Positions 10,701 through 21,960 of a stretch of 64,000 nt of DNA are shown here, piece after piece; positions within the stretch are counted from its first letter, which is position 1, and every line of letters starts with the position of its first letter. A program made the position numbers and the translations under genes. Location of the stretch: positions 10,140,469-10,204,468 of the forward strand of contig CM053337.1 of assembly GCA_028583605.1 (NCBI GenBank), in the 5' to 3' direction. A model generated the notes under the pieces. It worked only from the letters and a program-made list of their open reading frames with translations, made no database searches and was not told where the DNA came from. This DNA comes from Dastarcus helophoroides. Its lineage: Eukaryota > Arthropoda > Insecta > Coleoptera > Bothrideridae.

Positions 10701-12570
10701 ACGGTTTTTGAAATATGACTACGTGATATCTAAATTTATTGAAAACGTCACTTCATGACAGTTCACAAATTAAGAGGTTGGTTTATTTTACATAGAATAG
10801 GAATAATGAAAAATAGGAGACCAAAAATTAGATATCGAAAAAATAGAAATTTTGTTTTTTTGATAAATTAGGAAAATATAAAAAAAATATATATATAAAA
10901 AAAATCATAAAAAAGGTTGTATCACTGGACATCGATGTTTCGCTCTCATTTGAGAACAATTTCGTTGTTCCAAGTAACGGGTTTAGTTTTAAAATAAGTG
11001 AATCACGAAATTTGCTTTAATCGGGAAATTTTCTCTCACATTAATAACTTTAATAATTTCAAATTCATCATCAATGAACTGCATTCACTCGTTTTACAAT
11101 GGCTTAGACACGAATGAGATTAATTTTTGTCGGTATTTTTTTATTTTTAAGTGTTTCAATTTAGGAAAAACACTCGAATAAGAAACATTTAGGTTTCTGC
11201 CAGCGAGGCTGTTTATCTAACACAAGTGTTTGTTTAACTGCAAAAACATCCCTTCTTTTTGCCCGATGAATTTCTCAGTATTTTTCGTCGCCTCCCTCGT
11301 TCTTTATTATATAAATAGACAGGGACCATGCTCGCTTCTGTAGCAATTGAGAGAAACACGAGATGCAATTTATTAGGATATTTTTAAAATGTGCTTCCTT
11401 GTTGTGAATTAATTTTTACGAGTTATTTGTGTAATAAATTTTGGGGGAACTTTAAACTAGTTAAGGTAAAAAAATTTATATAAATAGAAATTTTCTGTCG
11501 AAACATTCAACTTTTTTTTTTGGTAATTTCTACCCAAATAGTTTTAAAGTGTTTCAACTTGGTACTTCATTGTAATTTATTGGTTTTACTTTTTATTACA
11601 CCCACGTAATCAATTCAATCAGTTATAAAGCGATGAAGTAAATACATATTAGTACCTATAGTTTGACTAAAATGTGACGTCATTCTTTTATTATTAATTT
11701 TTTATGTGAATGTGCCAAATAGCGGCCTTTTAGGTTTACTTCATTCTATTTATTGATGCCACTTTCAAAATATCTGCCAACTTTAAAATTATATTCTAAT
11801 TCATCAAAGAAAAAGGCATGTACTTCTTGAATGTGGAACAATTTCATGTGATCGCGACACGTTATATTTCATTTTATCGATTACAACAGGGACCATTATT
11901 TCTTTTCCTTCCGCGTTATGTCAACCACTTTTTAAGGTGACAAACGACTCAAGGTGTGCGCTGAACATTTACACCCTTATAACCTGCTTTCGGTGCGATT
12001 TCCTTAAAAAAAAACGACATGGGGTAACCCTTTGACCTTTTCTTGAATAATATACATACGTTTTAATTAAACTTTCATACAAACATTTTAGTCGAGTTTT
12101 AGGTTGATTTTATACACACTTTAACACAATGCAAGTTTTACACGGTCCATTTGTTGGGGTGAATTTTTCTAAGGAGCAGGAAAAGGGTTAGCGTGTTTGC
12201 GCCCGCGTTATCCGTTTAAAACAAGAATTTTATCGGAAAAGGGTTAAATGCGGAAAGTACATACTTTTTCTCATGGGAACATATTCGAAAAATATTTCAT
12301 TCGAACAGGTATAATTGGGCCATTTTAAAAGCAAAGCGACACCAGTTTACGAAAGGCAAAATTTTTTTTAGATAATGTTTCCTTTTCTTTCGACTATTTC
12401 TCAAAATTTCGGGTTTAAACTTGAAACATTCAGTCTACTAAATTTTGAATTTGAAAAGTATTCTTTTTCCTAAAAAAAATTTTTTTTTTCGCACTTTCGG
12501 TTTTAAAAATGCAATGTTTATATTATTGTTAAAATGAAAACTTCTTTAGACGATACGTCGACAAACAATT
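10701..12570. other. Mixed AT-rich intergenic sequence
   Basis: I see no coding exon I can defend and no repeat unit. It includes a short alternating AT stretch near 10880-10900 and the TATA candidate at 11308. Confidence 0.5.
11308..11318 (+). promoter_or_regulatory. Candidate TATA box
   Basis: TATATAAATAG stands in less AT-rich sequence. An ATG 55 bases further on opens MQFIRIFLKCASLL, which is signal-peptide-like, then stops. The TATA-to-ATG spacing resembles that of the gene at 29041 (64 bases). No convincing splice donor follows, so a gene is not claimed. Confidence 0.25.
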
Positions 12571-12856
12571 ATGTATATTTTCTTACTAGAACTGGAATTG
12601 ATTCGTTATCTTCAACATTCATTATTATTTAGACGTAATACACTTTCGTACACCAAAGTTAGTCTAGTGAGTGAAAATTTCAGTAATATCCGCATCGGGG
12701 TAGTTAATAGGGTCAGGATAATTTTCCTACGATCATCCGCACTCATTTTCATTTTGATATCTGTTATCCTAGCGCATTCATCGAGGATTCACACATCAGA
12801 CTCCCCGCTGATGCGTACGTTCGAGCGTCGTTGTGCCTCTCGTCGGATGTTATGTG

Positions 12857-12865
12857 TATAAATAG
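12857..12865 (+). promoter_or_regulatory. Candidate TATA box
   Basis: TATAAATAG follows a comparatively GC-rich stretch (12780-12850) and precedes ~500 bases of balanced composition. A start near 12888 would be expected. The first ATG after that is at 13024, in the context ATAATGG. Confidence 0.35.
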
Positions 12866-13023
12866 GGAGCCGCTTGTTGATATCAAATTACGCCATTATT
12901 CTGCTTCAGCCACCCTTACCTGCCTCTGCTCTACGCCGCCGTGTCGTCTACTCTACCCTACCTATTGCGGCTGCTTGAATCACCTTCCACCGTGTGCGAT
13001 TCTAAACAACGCTGCTTATTATA

Positions 13024-13389
13024 ATGGTTTACAACAAATCCCGGACTGTTGATGTTCATTTGTTGGCTTTGCCCGCTGAGATTTGCTTCAGTATAATGGC
13101 AATTATCTTCGATGTGTGTAATTTCAGTTATGGGGATCGCTCCTGGTGCCTACATAAAGGACTAAGACAAACAATTCCCAATAAGAAACAGGAGTACACT
13201 GAAACCAAACGAAAAACGTGTTTAACTGACTCATTAAAATTTAATATAAAAACCGGATGGACTTTATCAATTATCGTTTTCGGAATCATCCCTTGTATCT
13301 GTACAGCGCTAGTGTACACTTTCTCCATTTGGGGGTATCCATTTCGTCTCCAAGATAACTGCTTTGAATTTTTCGATCTTCCTGAGTGA
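13024..13389 (+). CDS. Possible small gene, 121 residues, unrecognised
   Basis: This open frame starts at the first ATG after the TATA-like sequence at 12857 and has more balanced codon use than the array frames. It shows a hydrophobic stretch at about residues 78-100 (IIVFGIIPCICTALVYTFSI) and several cysteines. A GTAATTTCAG-like sequence inside it could also be read as a splice acceptor, so the exon structure is uncertain. A minus-strand frame of 114 residues overlaps it (13128-13472) and is equally unrecognised. No homologue comes to mind for either. Confidence 0.2.
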   Translation: MVYNKSRTVDVHLLALPAEICFSIMAIIFDVCNFSYGDRSWCLHKGLRQTIPNKKQEYTETKRKTCLTDSLKFNIKTGWTLSIIVFGIIPCICTALVYTFSIWGYPFRLQDNCFEFFDLPE

Positions 13390-13488
13390 GTTGTTAAATC
13401 TAGTCTAGCATTTCGTCCGTCCTTCGTATAAATTACTTTCAAGAACTCGGTCGTTTTTCGAAAAACGTCCAAATGCTATGCAAAAAGA

Positions 13489-13541
13489 AACCTCGTAATG
13501 GCATCCACATTCATCACGAATGTGAATACCATTACGAGGTT
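13489..13541 (-). other. Near-perfect 24-bp stem hairpin (candidate small-RNA precursor)
   Basis: Arms 13489-13512 and 13518-13541 pair over 24 bp with a 5-base loop (ATCAC). On the plus strand there are two C-A mismatches. On the minus strand both become G-U pairs, so a minus transcript would pair without interruption. Pairing stops sharply at both arm ends. Such perfect short hairpins occur in hairpin-siRNA or young miRNA loci, but also as remnants of small inverted-repeat elements. Confidence 0.5.
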
Positions 13542-13544
13542 GTG

Positions 13545-14137
13545 GTAAACTGAAAAGCCAACACTGGCATGTATGGAAGCTAGGAAACCACGGTTTCCCT
13601 TACAAAATGGGAATACGCAGCTTCATATTTTTTAATCTGAAACTCTTTTTTCTTTCACTATGACTAATATTCAGAATGTTTTAATCGTGTCATTTATTTT
13701 AACCACAGATTCAGAAGACAGAATTTCGAAAAAATAAATGTATATTAGGTCTTTTAAAAGATAAGCAAATCAACCCATAAACCCTTCCCAACATGGTGTT
13801 AATTATCACAACAAATAGCCTACGACTTTGTAGGTCAACACATGTTTCTCGTCTTATCCTCAGCAGGTGCAATGAATGGCCAAAGTCTAAGCTAATTAAT
13901 GAGCGGCAAGTCTTTAGGTAATTATATTTCATCGCGTATTTCAATAACCTTAAATCTAATAGAAAAATAATGGCAGCTGTTTTATTTTTGGTTTCATCAT
14001 CGTCTGACGAGACGAAAAAACAAATTTAAAAAAATAAATGAACATAAAACTTCATAAAAATACTTAACTGGTTTACCACAAAGATGAATCCTAGAATATA
14101 TAACGATGTCACATTATCCGTGTTTTGCACGTTCTAA
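13545..14137. other. Mixed unique sequence
   Basis: A small palindrome, GGAAACCACGGTTTCC (about 13582-13597), lies inside a weaker GAAGCT/AGCTTC pair. The 77-residue minus-strand frame at 13711-13944 is unrecognised. Nothing else is supported. Confidence 0.45.
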
Positions 14138-14230
14138 TGATGTTAGCTTGGCTGTCGAAGCGCATTAGAGCAACCGTTGTGTTTTTTAATCTTTCTTGGT
14201 TTCAGGGGACAAGTTTTGTATTTCAATTTA
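14138..14230. mobile_element. Foldback element family, right-half fragment
   Basis: It matches the right arm of the element at 3880-4412: TTAGCTTGGCTGTCGAAGCG, then GAGCAACC, TTTCTTGGTTTCAGGGGACA and a TTTGTATTT tail. The left arm is absent, indicating a truncated copy. Confidence 0.8.
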
Positions 14231-14746
14231 TGAATCCTAAAAAATAAATAACGATGCGACGGAACGACCAAATTAACGTTCGGTGCTCAAACAACCTGAT
14301 TATTTAATTTCGAAACATATTAAGCATTTGTCAACAACTATCCCTTGCAGGGATACCTAAGGGTCTATTTTTTCGAACCATTTGATGGTCGTGGGCTTTA
14401 TGAAGAAAAAAAGATTATTCGTCGTCCAAAAGTACATTATTTCAAAAAATTCCGTCAGCATCACTTGTTTCCTTCATTGATTCACAAAACTCATCAAAAC
14501 GTTTGTAATCATCGCAAATTATCTCTGGAATAGCCACTATACAACAATTGCACTCATTTCTTTGCTATTTCACTTTTTTTTCCATTTAACTTTTTTCTGC
14601 AAAATCATTATTGTTACCGCCCGATATTTATGGGAAAAAGTAATTATATCCAACGACATTTTGAGGGCCTTCAAGACCTAAACTATCATTTAATGATGTG
14701 TATGTTTTCATCATATTTTCCTCTTTCCCGATTACGCAGCTATCGC
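14231..14746. other. Unique sequence before the polypyrimidine tract
   Basis: No gene is recognised. An ATG at 14630 opens a frame that runs straight into the pyrimidine tract and stays open only because of it. Confidence 0.5.
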
Positions 14747-17700
14747 ATTCTTCTTCTTTTTCTTCTCCTTCTTTCTCTTCTCCTTTTTTCCTTTCTTCTT
14801 CTTCCTCTACTTCTTCTCCTTATTTTTGTTCCTCTTCTTCTCCCCTTTCTTCTTATTCTTCCTCTTATTCCTCTTTTTTTCCTTCTCTTCCTCTTCTTCT
14901 CCTTTTTTCCTTTGTTCTTCTTCCTCTACTTCTTCTCCTTATTCTTCTTCCTCTTCTTCTCTCTTTTTTTCTTATTCTTCCTCTTATTCCTCTTTTTTTT
15001 CTTCTCTTCCTCTTTTTCTTTTTTCTTCTCTTCCTATCTTCTTGCTCTTATTTTCTTCTTCTTATTCTTCTTCTTCCTTCTCTTCATCTTCTTCTTCTTT
15101 CTCTTCATCTTCTTCTTCCTCCTCTTCATCTTCTTCTTCCTCTTCTTTTCCGCATCTTATTTCTTTTTTTCCCTCTCTTCCTCTTCTTCTTTTTTCTTCT
15201 GTTCCTCTTCTTTTTTCCCTTCTTTTATTCTTTTTATTTCTCCTCTTCCTTCTCTTCCTCTTTTTTTACCTTTTTTTCTTCATCTTATTCCTCTTCTTCC
15301 CTCTCTTCCTCTTCTTCTTTTCCTTCTTTCTTTTCTTTTTCTTCTTCCTATTTCTTTAATTCTTCTCTTTCTTCTTCTCGTTTCCCTTTTTAGTCTTATT
15401 CCTTCTCTTCCGTTTCTCCTTCTTCTTCTGTCTCCTTCCTTCTCTTCCTCTTCTTCTTCTCTTCTGTTTCTTCTTCTTCCTCTTTTTCCTCTTCTTCTTC
15501 TTCTCTTGTTTCTTATTCCTCTTCTCGTTCCCCTTCTTCTTATTCTTCATTCTCTTCCTCTTCTTGTTTTTCCTCTTCTTCCTTTTTTCTTCCTCTTTTT
15601 CTTCCTCTTCTTCTTCCTCTTCTCCTTCTTTCCTCCTTCTTTATCTCTTTCCTCTTCCTCTTCTTCCTATTCTTCTTCTTCTTACTTTTTCTCTACTTTT
15701 TCTTCCTCTTCTTCCACTTCTTTTTCTTATTCCTTTTCTTCCTCTTCTTTTTATTCCCTGTTTCTCTATTTTTTCTTCTTTCTCTTGTTTACTTCTTCTT
15801 ATTCTTTTTTTCTTTTTCTTCTTCTCGTCTCCCTTCTTTTCTTTTTCTATTTCTTCCTCTTCTTCTTTTGTTTCATCTTCTTCCTCTTCATCTTCTGTTT
15901 CACCTTTTTCCTCTTCTTCTTGTGTTTCACTTTCTTCCTCTTCTTCTTCTGTCTCTTATTCTTTTTCCTCTTCTTCTTCTCACTCTCATACTTCTTCCCC
16001 ATTTTCTTCTTTCTTCTTCTTCTTCCTCTTCTTCTATCTCTTCTTCTTTTTCCTCTTCTTCTTCCTCTTCTGTCTGTCCTTCTCCTTCCGTTTCTTCTTC
16101 TTCTTTTTTATCTTTCCCTTTTAATTCTTCCTCTGCTTCTTATTTTTCCTTCCCCCTTTTCATCTTCCTCTTCTTTCTCCTCTTCTTGTTTCTCCCGTTC
16201 TCTTCTTCTCCTTCTTCCTTCTCCTCTTCTTTTTCTTTTTCCTCCTTTTCTCCTACTTCCTTTTCTTCGTCGTCTTTCTTTTCTTTTTCTTCCTCTTCTT
16301 CCACTTCTTTTTCTTCCTCTTCTTCCACTTCTTTTTCTTCTTCCTTTTCTTCCTCTTCTTTTTCTTTCCTCTTCCTCTATTTTTTCTTCTTTCTCTTATT
16401 TCTCTTCTTCTTATTCATTTTTTTCTTTTTCTTCTTCTCGTCCCCTTTCTTCCTCTTGGTCTTGTCCCCCTTTTTCCTCTTCGTCTCCTTCCCTCTCTTC
16501 CGTTTCTCTTTCTTCTTCCCCTTCTTCTGTCTCCTACTCTCTTCCTCTCCTCCTTTCGCTTCTTATTCTTCCTTCTCTTCCTTTTCTCTTCCTTTTCTCC
16601 TTCTTCTTCCTCTTCTTCCTCTTCTTCCTGTTCTTCTTTCTCTTCTTGTTCTCCTTTCTCTCTTCTTTTTTCACTCCTTCCTCTTCTTCCAACTTTTTTC
16701 TTCCTCTTTTTCGTCTTCTTCTTCCTCTTATTTTTGGTATCTTCTTTTTCTTACTCTTCTTCCTCTTCTTTCTTTTCTTTCTCTTTTTTTTCTTGTTCCT
16801 TCTTTTCGTCTTCTTCTCCCCTCTTCCTCTCCTTCTTCCTCTTTCTATTCTTTTCTTTTTCTTATTTCTCTTCTTCTTTCCCTTTCTCTTATTCTATTTC
16901 TTTTTCTCTTCTTTTTCTTCTTATTCCCTTTCATCTTCTCTTTCTTCTTCTCGTTCCCTTTTTTCCTCTTCGCCTCCTTCCTTCTCTTCGGTTTCTTCTT
17001 CTTCTTTCCCTTCTTATGTCTTCTTCTTTCTCTTCCTTTTCTCCTTTCGCTTCTTATTCTTCCTTTTCTTCATTTTCTCTTCCTTTTTCTTTCTTCTTCC
17101 TCTTCTTCCTTTTCTTTTCTTCTTCTCCTTCCTCCCTTCTCTTGTCACTGCTTTCTCTTCCACCTCCTCTTCATCTTCTTCTTCCTCTTACTTTTTCTCT
17201 TCTTTTTGTTCCTCTTCTTTCTCTTCTTTTTCTTCTTCCTCTTCTTTTTCTTCTTTCGTCTTTTTCTTTCCTCTTCTTCTTCTTTTTCCTCTTTCTCTTC
17301 TTTTCCTATTCGTATTTCTCTTTTTCTTTCCCTTCCTGTTATTCTTTTTCTTCTTTCTCTTCTTTTTCTTCTTATTGTCCCTTTTCTTCTTCTCTTTCTT
17401 CTTCTCGTTCCTTTCTTCCTCTTCGTCTCCTTCCTTCTCTTCTGTTTCTCCTTCTTCCTCTTATTTTGTATCCTTTCTCTTCCTCTTCTCCTTTCGTTTC
17501 TTGTTCTTCCTTCTTTTCCTTTTCTCCTTTCTCTTCCTCTTCTCCTTTCGATTCTTATTCTTCCTTTTTTTTTCCTTTTCTCCTTCTTCTTCCTTTTCTT
17601 CCTTTTCTTTTTTCTTTTCTTCTTCTCCTTCCTCCCTTCTCTTGTCACTCCTTTCCCTTCCACCTCCTCTTTTGCTTCATCTTCTTCTTCCTTTTACTTT

Positions 17701-19316
17701 TTCTCTTCTTTTTGTTCCTCTTCTTCCTCTTCTTTTTCTTCTTCCTCTTCTTTTTCTTCTTTCTCTTCTTCGTCTTCGTTTTTTCTTCCTCTTCTTGTCC
17801 TTATTTCGTCTTTTTCTTTCCTCTTCTTCTTCTTTTTCCTCTTTCCCTTCTTTTCCTATTCGTATTTCTCTTTTTCTTTCCCTTCCTCTTATTCTTTTTC
17901 TTCTTTCTCTTATTTTTCTTCTTATTATTCCTTTTCTTCTTTTTATTCTTCTTCTCGTTCCTTTTCTTCCTCTTCGCCTCCTTCCTTCTCTTCTGTTTCT
18001 CCTTCTTCTTCCTCTTATTTTGTCTCCTTTCTCTTTCTCTTCTCCTTTCGTTTCTTGTTCTTCTTTCTTTTCCTTTTCTCCTTTCTATTCCTCTTCTCCT
18101 TTCGTTTCTTATTCTTCCTTTTTTCCATTTATCCTTCTTCCTCCTTTTCTGCTTCCTCTTCTTCTCCTTTTCCTTCTTTTTCCCTTCTTATTTCTCTCAT
18201 TCCCCCTCCTCTTTTTCTTCCTCTTCTCCTTCCTCTTACTTTTTATCTTCTTTTTTCCTCTTCTTCCTCTTCTTTTTCTTTTTTCTTCTCTTCCTCTTCT
18301 TCTGCCCTCTTCTTCTTTTTCTTCTTCCTTCTCTTCCTCTTCTTCTGCCCTCGTCTCCTTTTTCTTCTTTCTTTTTTTTTTCTTACTTCTCTTAATCTTT
18401 CTCTTTTCCTTCTTTTACCCCTTAGCCTTATTCGTTTTTTTCTTATCTTCCTTCTTCTCGTTCTTCTTCCTCTTCATCTTTTTTCTTCTCTTTTGTTTTT
18501 CTTCTTCTTTTCCTTCTTCTACCTTCTATCTTTTCTTCCTCTTTTTCTTATTCTTATTCTTTCTCTTTCTCTTCCTCTTCTTATTTTTTCTTCTCTTTCT
18601 TTTCACCTTCTTTCTCTTCTTTTTCTTTTTCTTCTTCTTGTTCCTCTATTTCTTCTCCTTCTTACCCCTTCTTCTTTCTTTTTTTCCCTCCTTATCATCT
18701 TCTTCTTTCTCTTACTTTTTCTCTTATTTTTCTTCCTCTTCTTTCTCTTATTTTTCTTCTTCTTCCTCTCCATTTTCTTTTCCTTTTTCGCCTCTTTTTA
18801 TTGTTCCTTCTCTTCCTCTTCTTCTTCTCTTTTTCTCTTCTTTTTCTTCTCCCTCTTCTTTATCTTCTCCGTCTTCTTCTTCCCTTTCTTCCTTTTCTTA
18901 TTCTTCCTTTTTCTTTTTCTCTTCTTTTTTCTCTTCTTATTCTTCCTTCTCTTTATTTTCTCCTTTTTTCTCTTTTTCTTCGTCCTCTATTTCTTTTCCC
19001 TCTTCCCTCCTCTTCTTTCTTTTCTCCCTCCTAATTCATCTCTTCTTCCTTCTCTTACTTTTCCTCTTCTTTTTCTTTCTCTTCTTCCTCTTCTTTCTCT
19101 TGTTTTTCCTCTTCTTCTTCCTCTCCCGTTTCTTCCTCATTTTTCTCCTCTTTTTCTTTTTCCTTCTTTTCCTTCTCTTTCTCTTTTTCTTCTCTCTTTC
19201 TCTTCTTTTTCTTCTCCCTCTTTTTCTTATCTTTCTTCTTTTTCTCTTTCTTCTTCTTCTTTTTCTTCCTCTTCTTCTTCCTCGTCTTTATCTTCTTCTT
19301 TCTTTCCTTCCTCTTC
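14747..19316 (+). repeat. 4.6-kb polypyrimidine (TTC/CTT/CCT) tract with ~500-bp higher-order repeats
   Basis: The plus strand is almost entirely C and T, interrupted by single A or G bases. All three plus frames stay open for hundreds of codons of F/L/S/P, and the minus frames give K/E/R. These are composition artefacts, including the 1567-codon frame. Higher-order structure is present: TCCTTTCG landmarks lie at 16551, 17042, 17543 and 18097, and CTTGTCACT lies at 17141 and 17641, giving periods of about 490-550 bp with conserved local order. Pure pyrimidine/purine mirror tracts of this kind can adopt triplex (H-DNA) structures. Confidence 0.95.
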
Positions 19317-19382
19317 AAAAATGTATAAAATGAATTATGAAGGTGCCAAACCTAAAACCAATATAAATGCTTACCGGGCCCT

Positions 19383-19560
19383 AACTACATGCCTTAACCT
19401 ATAAAGGGCTTTAGCATCGCAATTTAGTTTAGATTTTACATTTCAAAATAATAAATTAAAAAATTAAAATTTGCATTTCTCTAAAATATTCAACATTTCT
19501 AGAACTACATGTCTTTATCTATAGAGGGCTACAGCATCGCAATTCAGTTTAAATTTCAAA
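19383..19560 (+). repeat. Tandem duplication, 120-bp period
   Basis: ACTACATG-CTT-A-CTATA-AGGGCT followed by AGCATCGCAATT occurs at 19384 and 19504. Sequence between and after is AT-rich. Confidence 0.8.
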
Positions 19561-20116
19561 TTTAAAAAAGAATCAGAATGGCTCAAATATAATTTAATAA
19601 ACAATACATTTCTCAAAATATTGACTTTTCCTAGAGATTTAATGTGTCCTAGAGAAAATAGGAGTAGATTTAAGTTTGAAGTAAAAATTTTGTGATTACA
19701 AGGGAAAGGTTGGGAATTTTTTTACACAAGTTTAGAGTTTTCCGTTCTCTAAACTTTGGGTTTTCTCTTCTGATACTCATCAAAAGTACTGCAAATGATT
19801 TAAACTTCAAAAACTCAAGCTGAACGCTATAATAATAACGCCAAAAAGCAAAAAGGTGGCGTTCCACCCTATTTGGATTCAATTCTTCATATTGCAACTC
19901 CTTTTTTCTACACAGTTGCTACCTTTCTAAAAAATATGTATAAAAAGAATCGGGCAAAAACATAACAAGTTGTTAACTAGTGAACTGAGGAATTTCACCA
20001 TCATCCTCGTTGTACTAGATGGCAGACAAGTCATCTTTGTAATTGGAAATTACTTTTTCAAAAATTGCCACTTTTTCAAAAGTCAAGTTTGCGTGGATGC
20101 GCTACCGATCACACAT
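19561..20116. other. AT-rich unique sequence
   Basis: The 75-residue minus-strand frame at 19670-19897 is unrecognised. Nothing else is supported. Confidence 0.5.
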
Positions 20117-20290
20117 TTTTTAAAATTTCATTACGCGTCCTACTCATAGCTACGTAATGTTGCTAACATTAGAACATGTTAGAAACGCGAATTGGCGTGA
20201 TGGTAAATTAAAATTAAAAATTTAAATAAATAAATTTTCTCCATATCAAAAGACGCTCAACACGCTTAGAGAAGTTTTCACTAGAAAAAT
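20117..20290 (+). mobile_element. SINE body, second copy, without the tRNA head
   Basis: TTTCATTAC, CTACTCATAGCTACGTA, GCTAACATTAGA and GGCGTGATGGTAA match the SINE body at 10011-10108. The tail here (ACGCTCAACACGCTTAGAGA, then AGTTTTCACT) matches the left margin of the ribozyme-bearing segment at 9530-9553. The A and B boxes are missing. Confidence 0.7.
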
Positions 20291-21279
20291 TCTGAATATT
20301 CGATTTGAGTTTTTATTAAAATTTCCACTTTAAACTTGAAGCTCTTTATTAGTTTCAACTTAAAATTCGAATAAACGTCAAAATTTACTAACGAAAGCTG
20401 AATTACAAAAAAAAGTGGTCATTTCTAGAAAAAGCCTAAATTATAGAAAGAAATATGGAAATTCCGGATCAAATTATATAAATTTTGTGAAAAATCTCAA
20501 AATATGAAATAAAGTTTTATTTATTAATTAGAAGCTTTATCAAAATTTCAACAGAAATTTTAAATATTTTTTCCAAATTTTTGTTTTCTCAAAATGTTTT
20601 CCAAATTTTTGTTTTTTGAAAATGTGGGTTCAAACATGGAACTTTTGAAGAGAAAAAGGCCTAAACATTTAGATATATTGTGGATCAAAATAAAAACTTT
20701 TATAGATGAATTAAATGTTTACTTTATTTTCTTGAAATTTCGTTTTTAGTCCTAAAATTTCGATTTTTTTGTTTCTACATTTGAAAAATTTAGCAAAAAA
20801 GCAGAGGCGGATTAAAGGGGTCTTATGCAACAGACTGGGGCACCCTCTGCTAAACGTCTACCTCGACTTAAAAGTCCTAATTCTTATGACAACTCTAGAT
20901 TGCGTTTTTAAAAAACAGAAATTTTGAGAAAAACGTCGATAAAAAATGTATAAATGTTATGTATAATTAAACTAATTTGTTAAAAAATTCATTCGAGTTC
21001 TTTTTTTCAAACTCAGGTTTTAAGAAAGGTCGTAAACGATTTTTATTTTAATTTTTCAAGTCTCTGGTGTACAACAAACTTTTTTAATTAAAAGCGGAAA
21101 CTTCGGAAAAACGTCTGCAACTCCAAAGTAAATTCGTATAGACAAAAACACAAAAACTTCCCTACGACCATTTTCATCCTTATCGATTCGCCCAACTCCA
21201 GCAGTTTTCAAAAGCTGACAAACAAAGCTAATATTTGTTGAGAGGGCGAACAATAAAAGCATTTCATTCATACGGATGG
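20291..21279. other. AT-rich array-like sequence
   Basis: Words such as AAATTTCGA and TTTTTGAAAA occur without regular period. A 71-residue minus-strand frame at 21056-21271 is unrecognised. The hAT-like terminus at 20802 lies inside. Confidence 0.5.
20802..20851. mobile_element. Isolated hAT-like terminus
   Basis: CAGAGGCGGATTAAAGGGGT has the CAG-start, GC-rich form of hAT ends. It is followed by CACCCTCTG 40 bases later, giving a subterminal GCAGAGG/CCTCTGC inverted pair. No matching right end or 8-bp TSD was found, so this is probably a truncated copy. Confidence 0.4.
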
Positions 21280-21960
21280 ATCATCACTAAAACCCATTCC
21301 CGATCTTCACTTCGTCTTCATCCCACTAGCGGGCGATCGCCTCCTGCTAACAAGGACGGATGATCCGGCAGCAGAGAAGTTTAGTGTAAAAGCATTATCC
21401 AGTCGGTCCTGAAATAACATGACGTCCATCTGCCACCATTCAGCTAAACCACGCCTTAACCTCCCCTGAATTTCAGCCCAGTTCGGTGGGGAGAAAACTA
21501 CTCTTGGAGCACGCCGGACCCAGAGATTGGTTTATCTCCCAGTTGCCATAGAAACTTTCAAGTAGATCGAGGGAGCCTGAAAGATCTTGAAGTTGTACTC
21601 GATGCTCGATATTGGCGTTTGCTGTAAGCTGTAATGCTTCGAATAGTTTTGCAATGCCATTAGGTGTTAAGCACGCCTTTGTTCTCTGGATTCCAGCGCT
21701 GGAAGCTTTTATGATTAGAAGAAATTCAGTAGGACATTGTAAACTGTAATAAGGTGCTCTTTATAGAAGGTTAAGTTTTTCAGTTATTGATATGAAAATC
21801 GAATTTTTTGCTACTTACTTCGATTATCCATTCGTATTGCATTGCTTGGTTGGTGGGTTCCAGAAGTCTGGAACATTTTTGAGACGATAGGCCCTCCAGT
21901 CTAGTCCAGTGCGTCAATTGATCAATAGTTTAAATCTAGGCAAAATCGAAGCAACAAACG
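21280..21960. other. Unique island of balanced composition
   Basis: About 400 bases near 21290-21680 are far richer in G and C than the surroundings and contain no array words, for example TAGCGGGCGATCGCCTCCTG. Open frames are short on both strands. It could be an exon, untranslated region or control element; none can be shown from sequence alone. Confidence 0.45.

Noticed and set aside
13128..13472. Minus-strand 114-residue frame as a Penelope-like fragment
   Set aside because: An RRNGYPQ segment faintly recalls a conserved Penelope block, but the surrounding residues do not follow the family and the frame overlaps another on the opposite strand.
14630..19333. 1567-codon plus-strand open frame
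   Set aside because: It consists of F, L, S and P only, encoded by a polypyrimidine tract that cannot contain stop codons; the other two plus frames are open over much of the same DNA.
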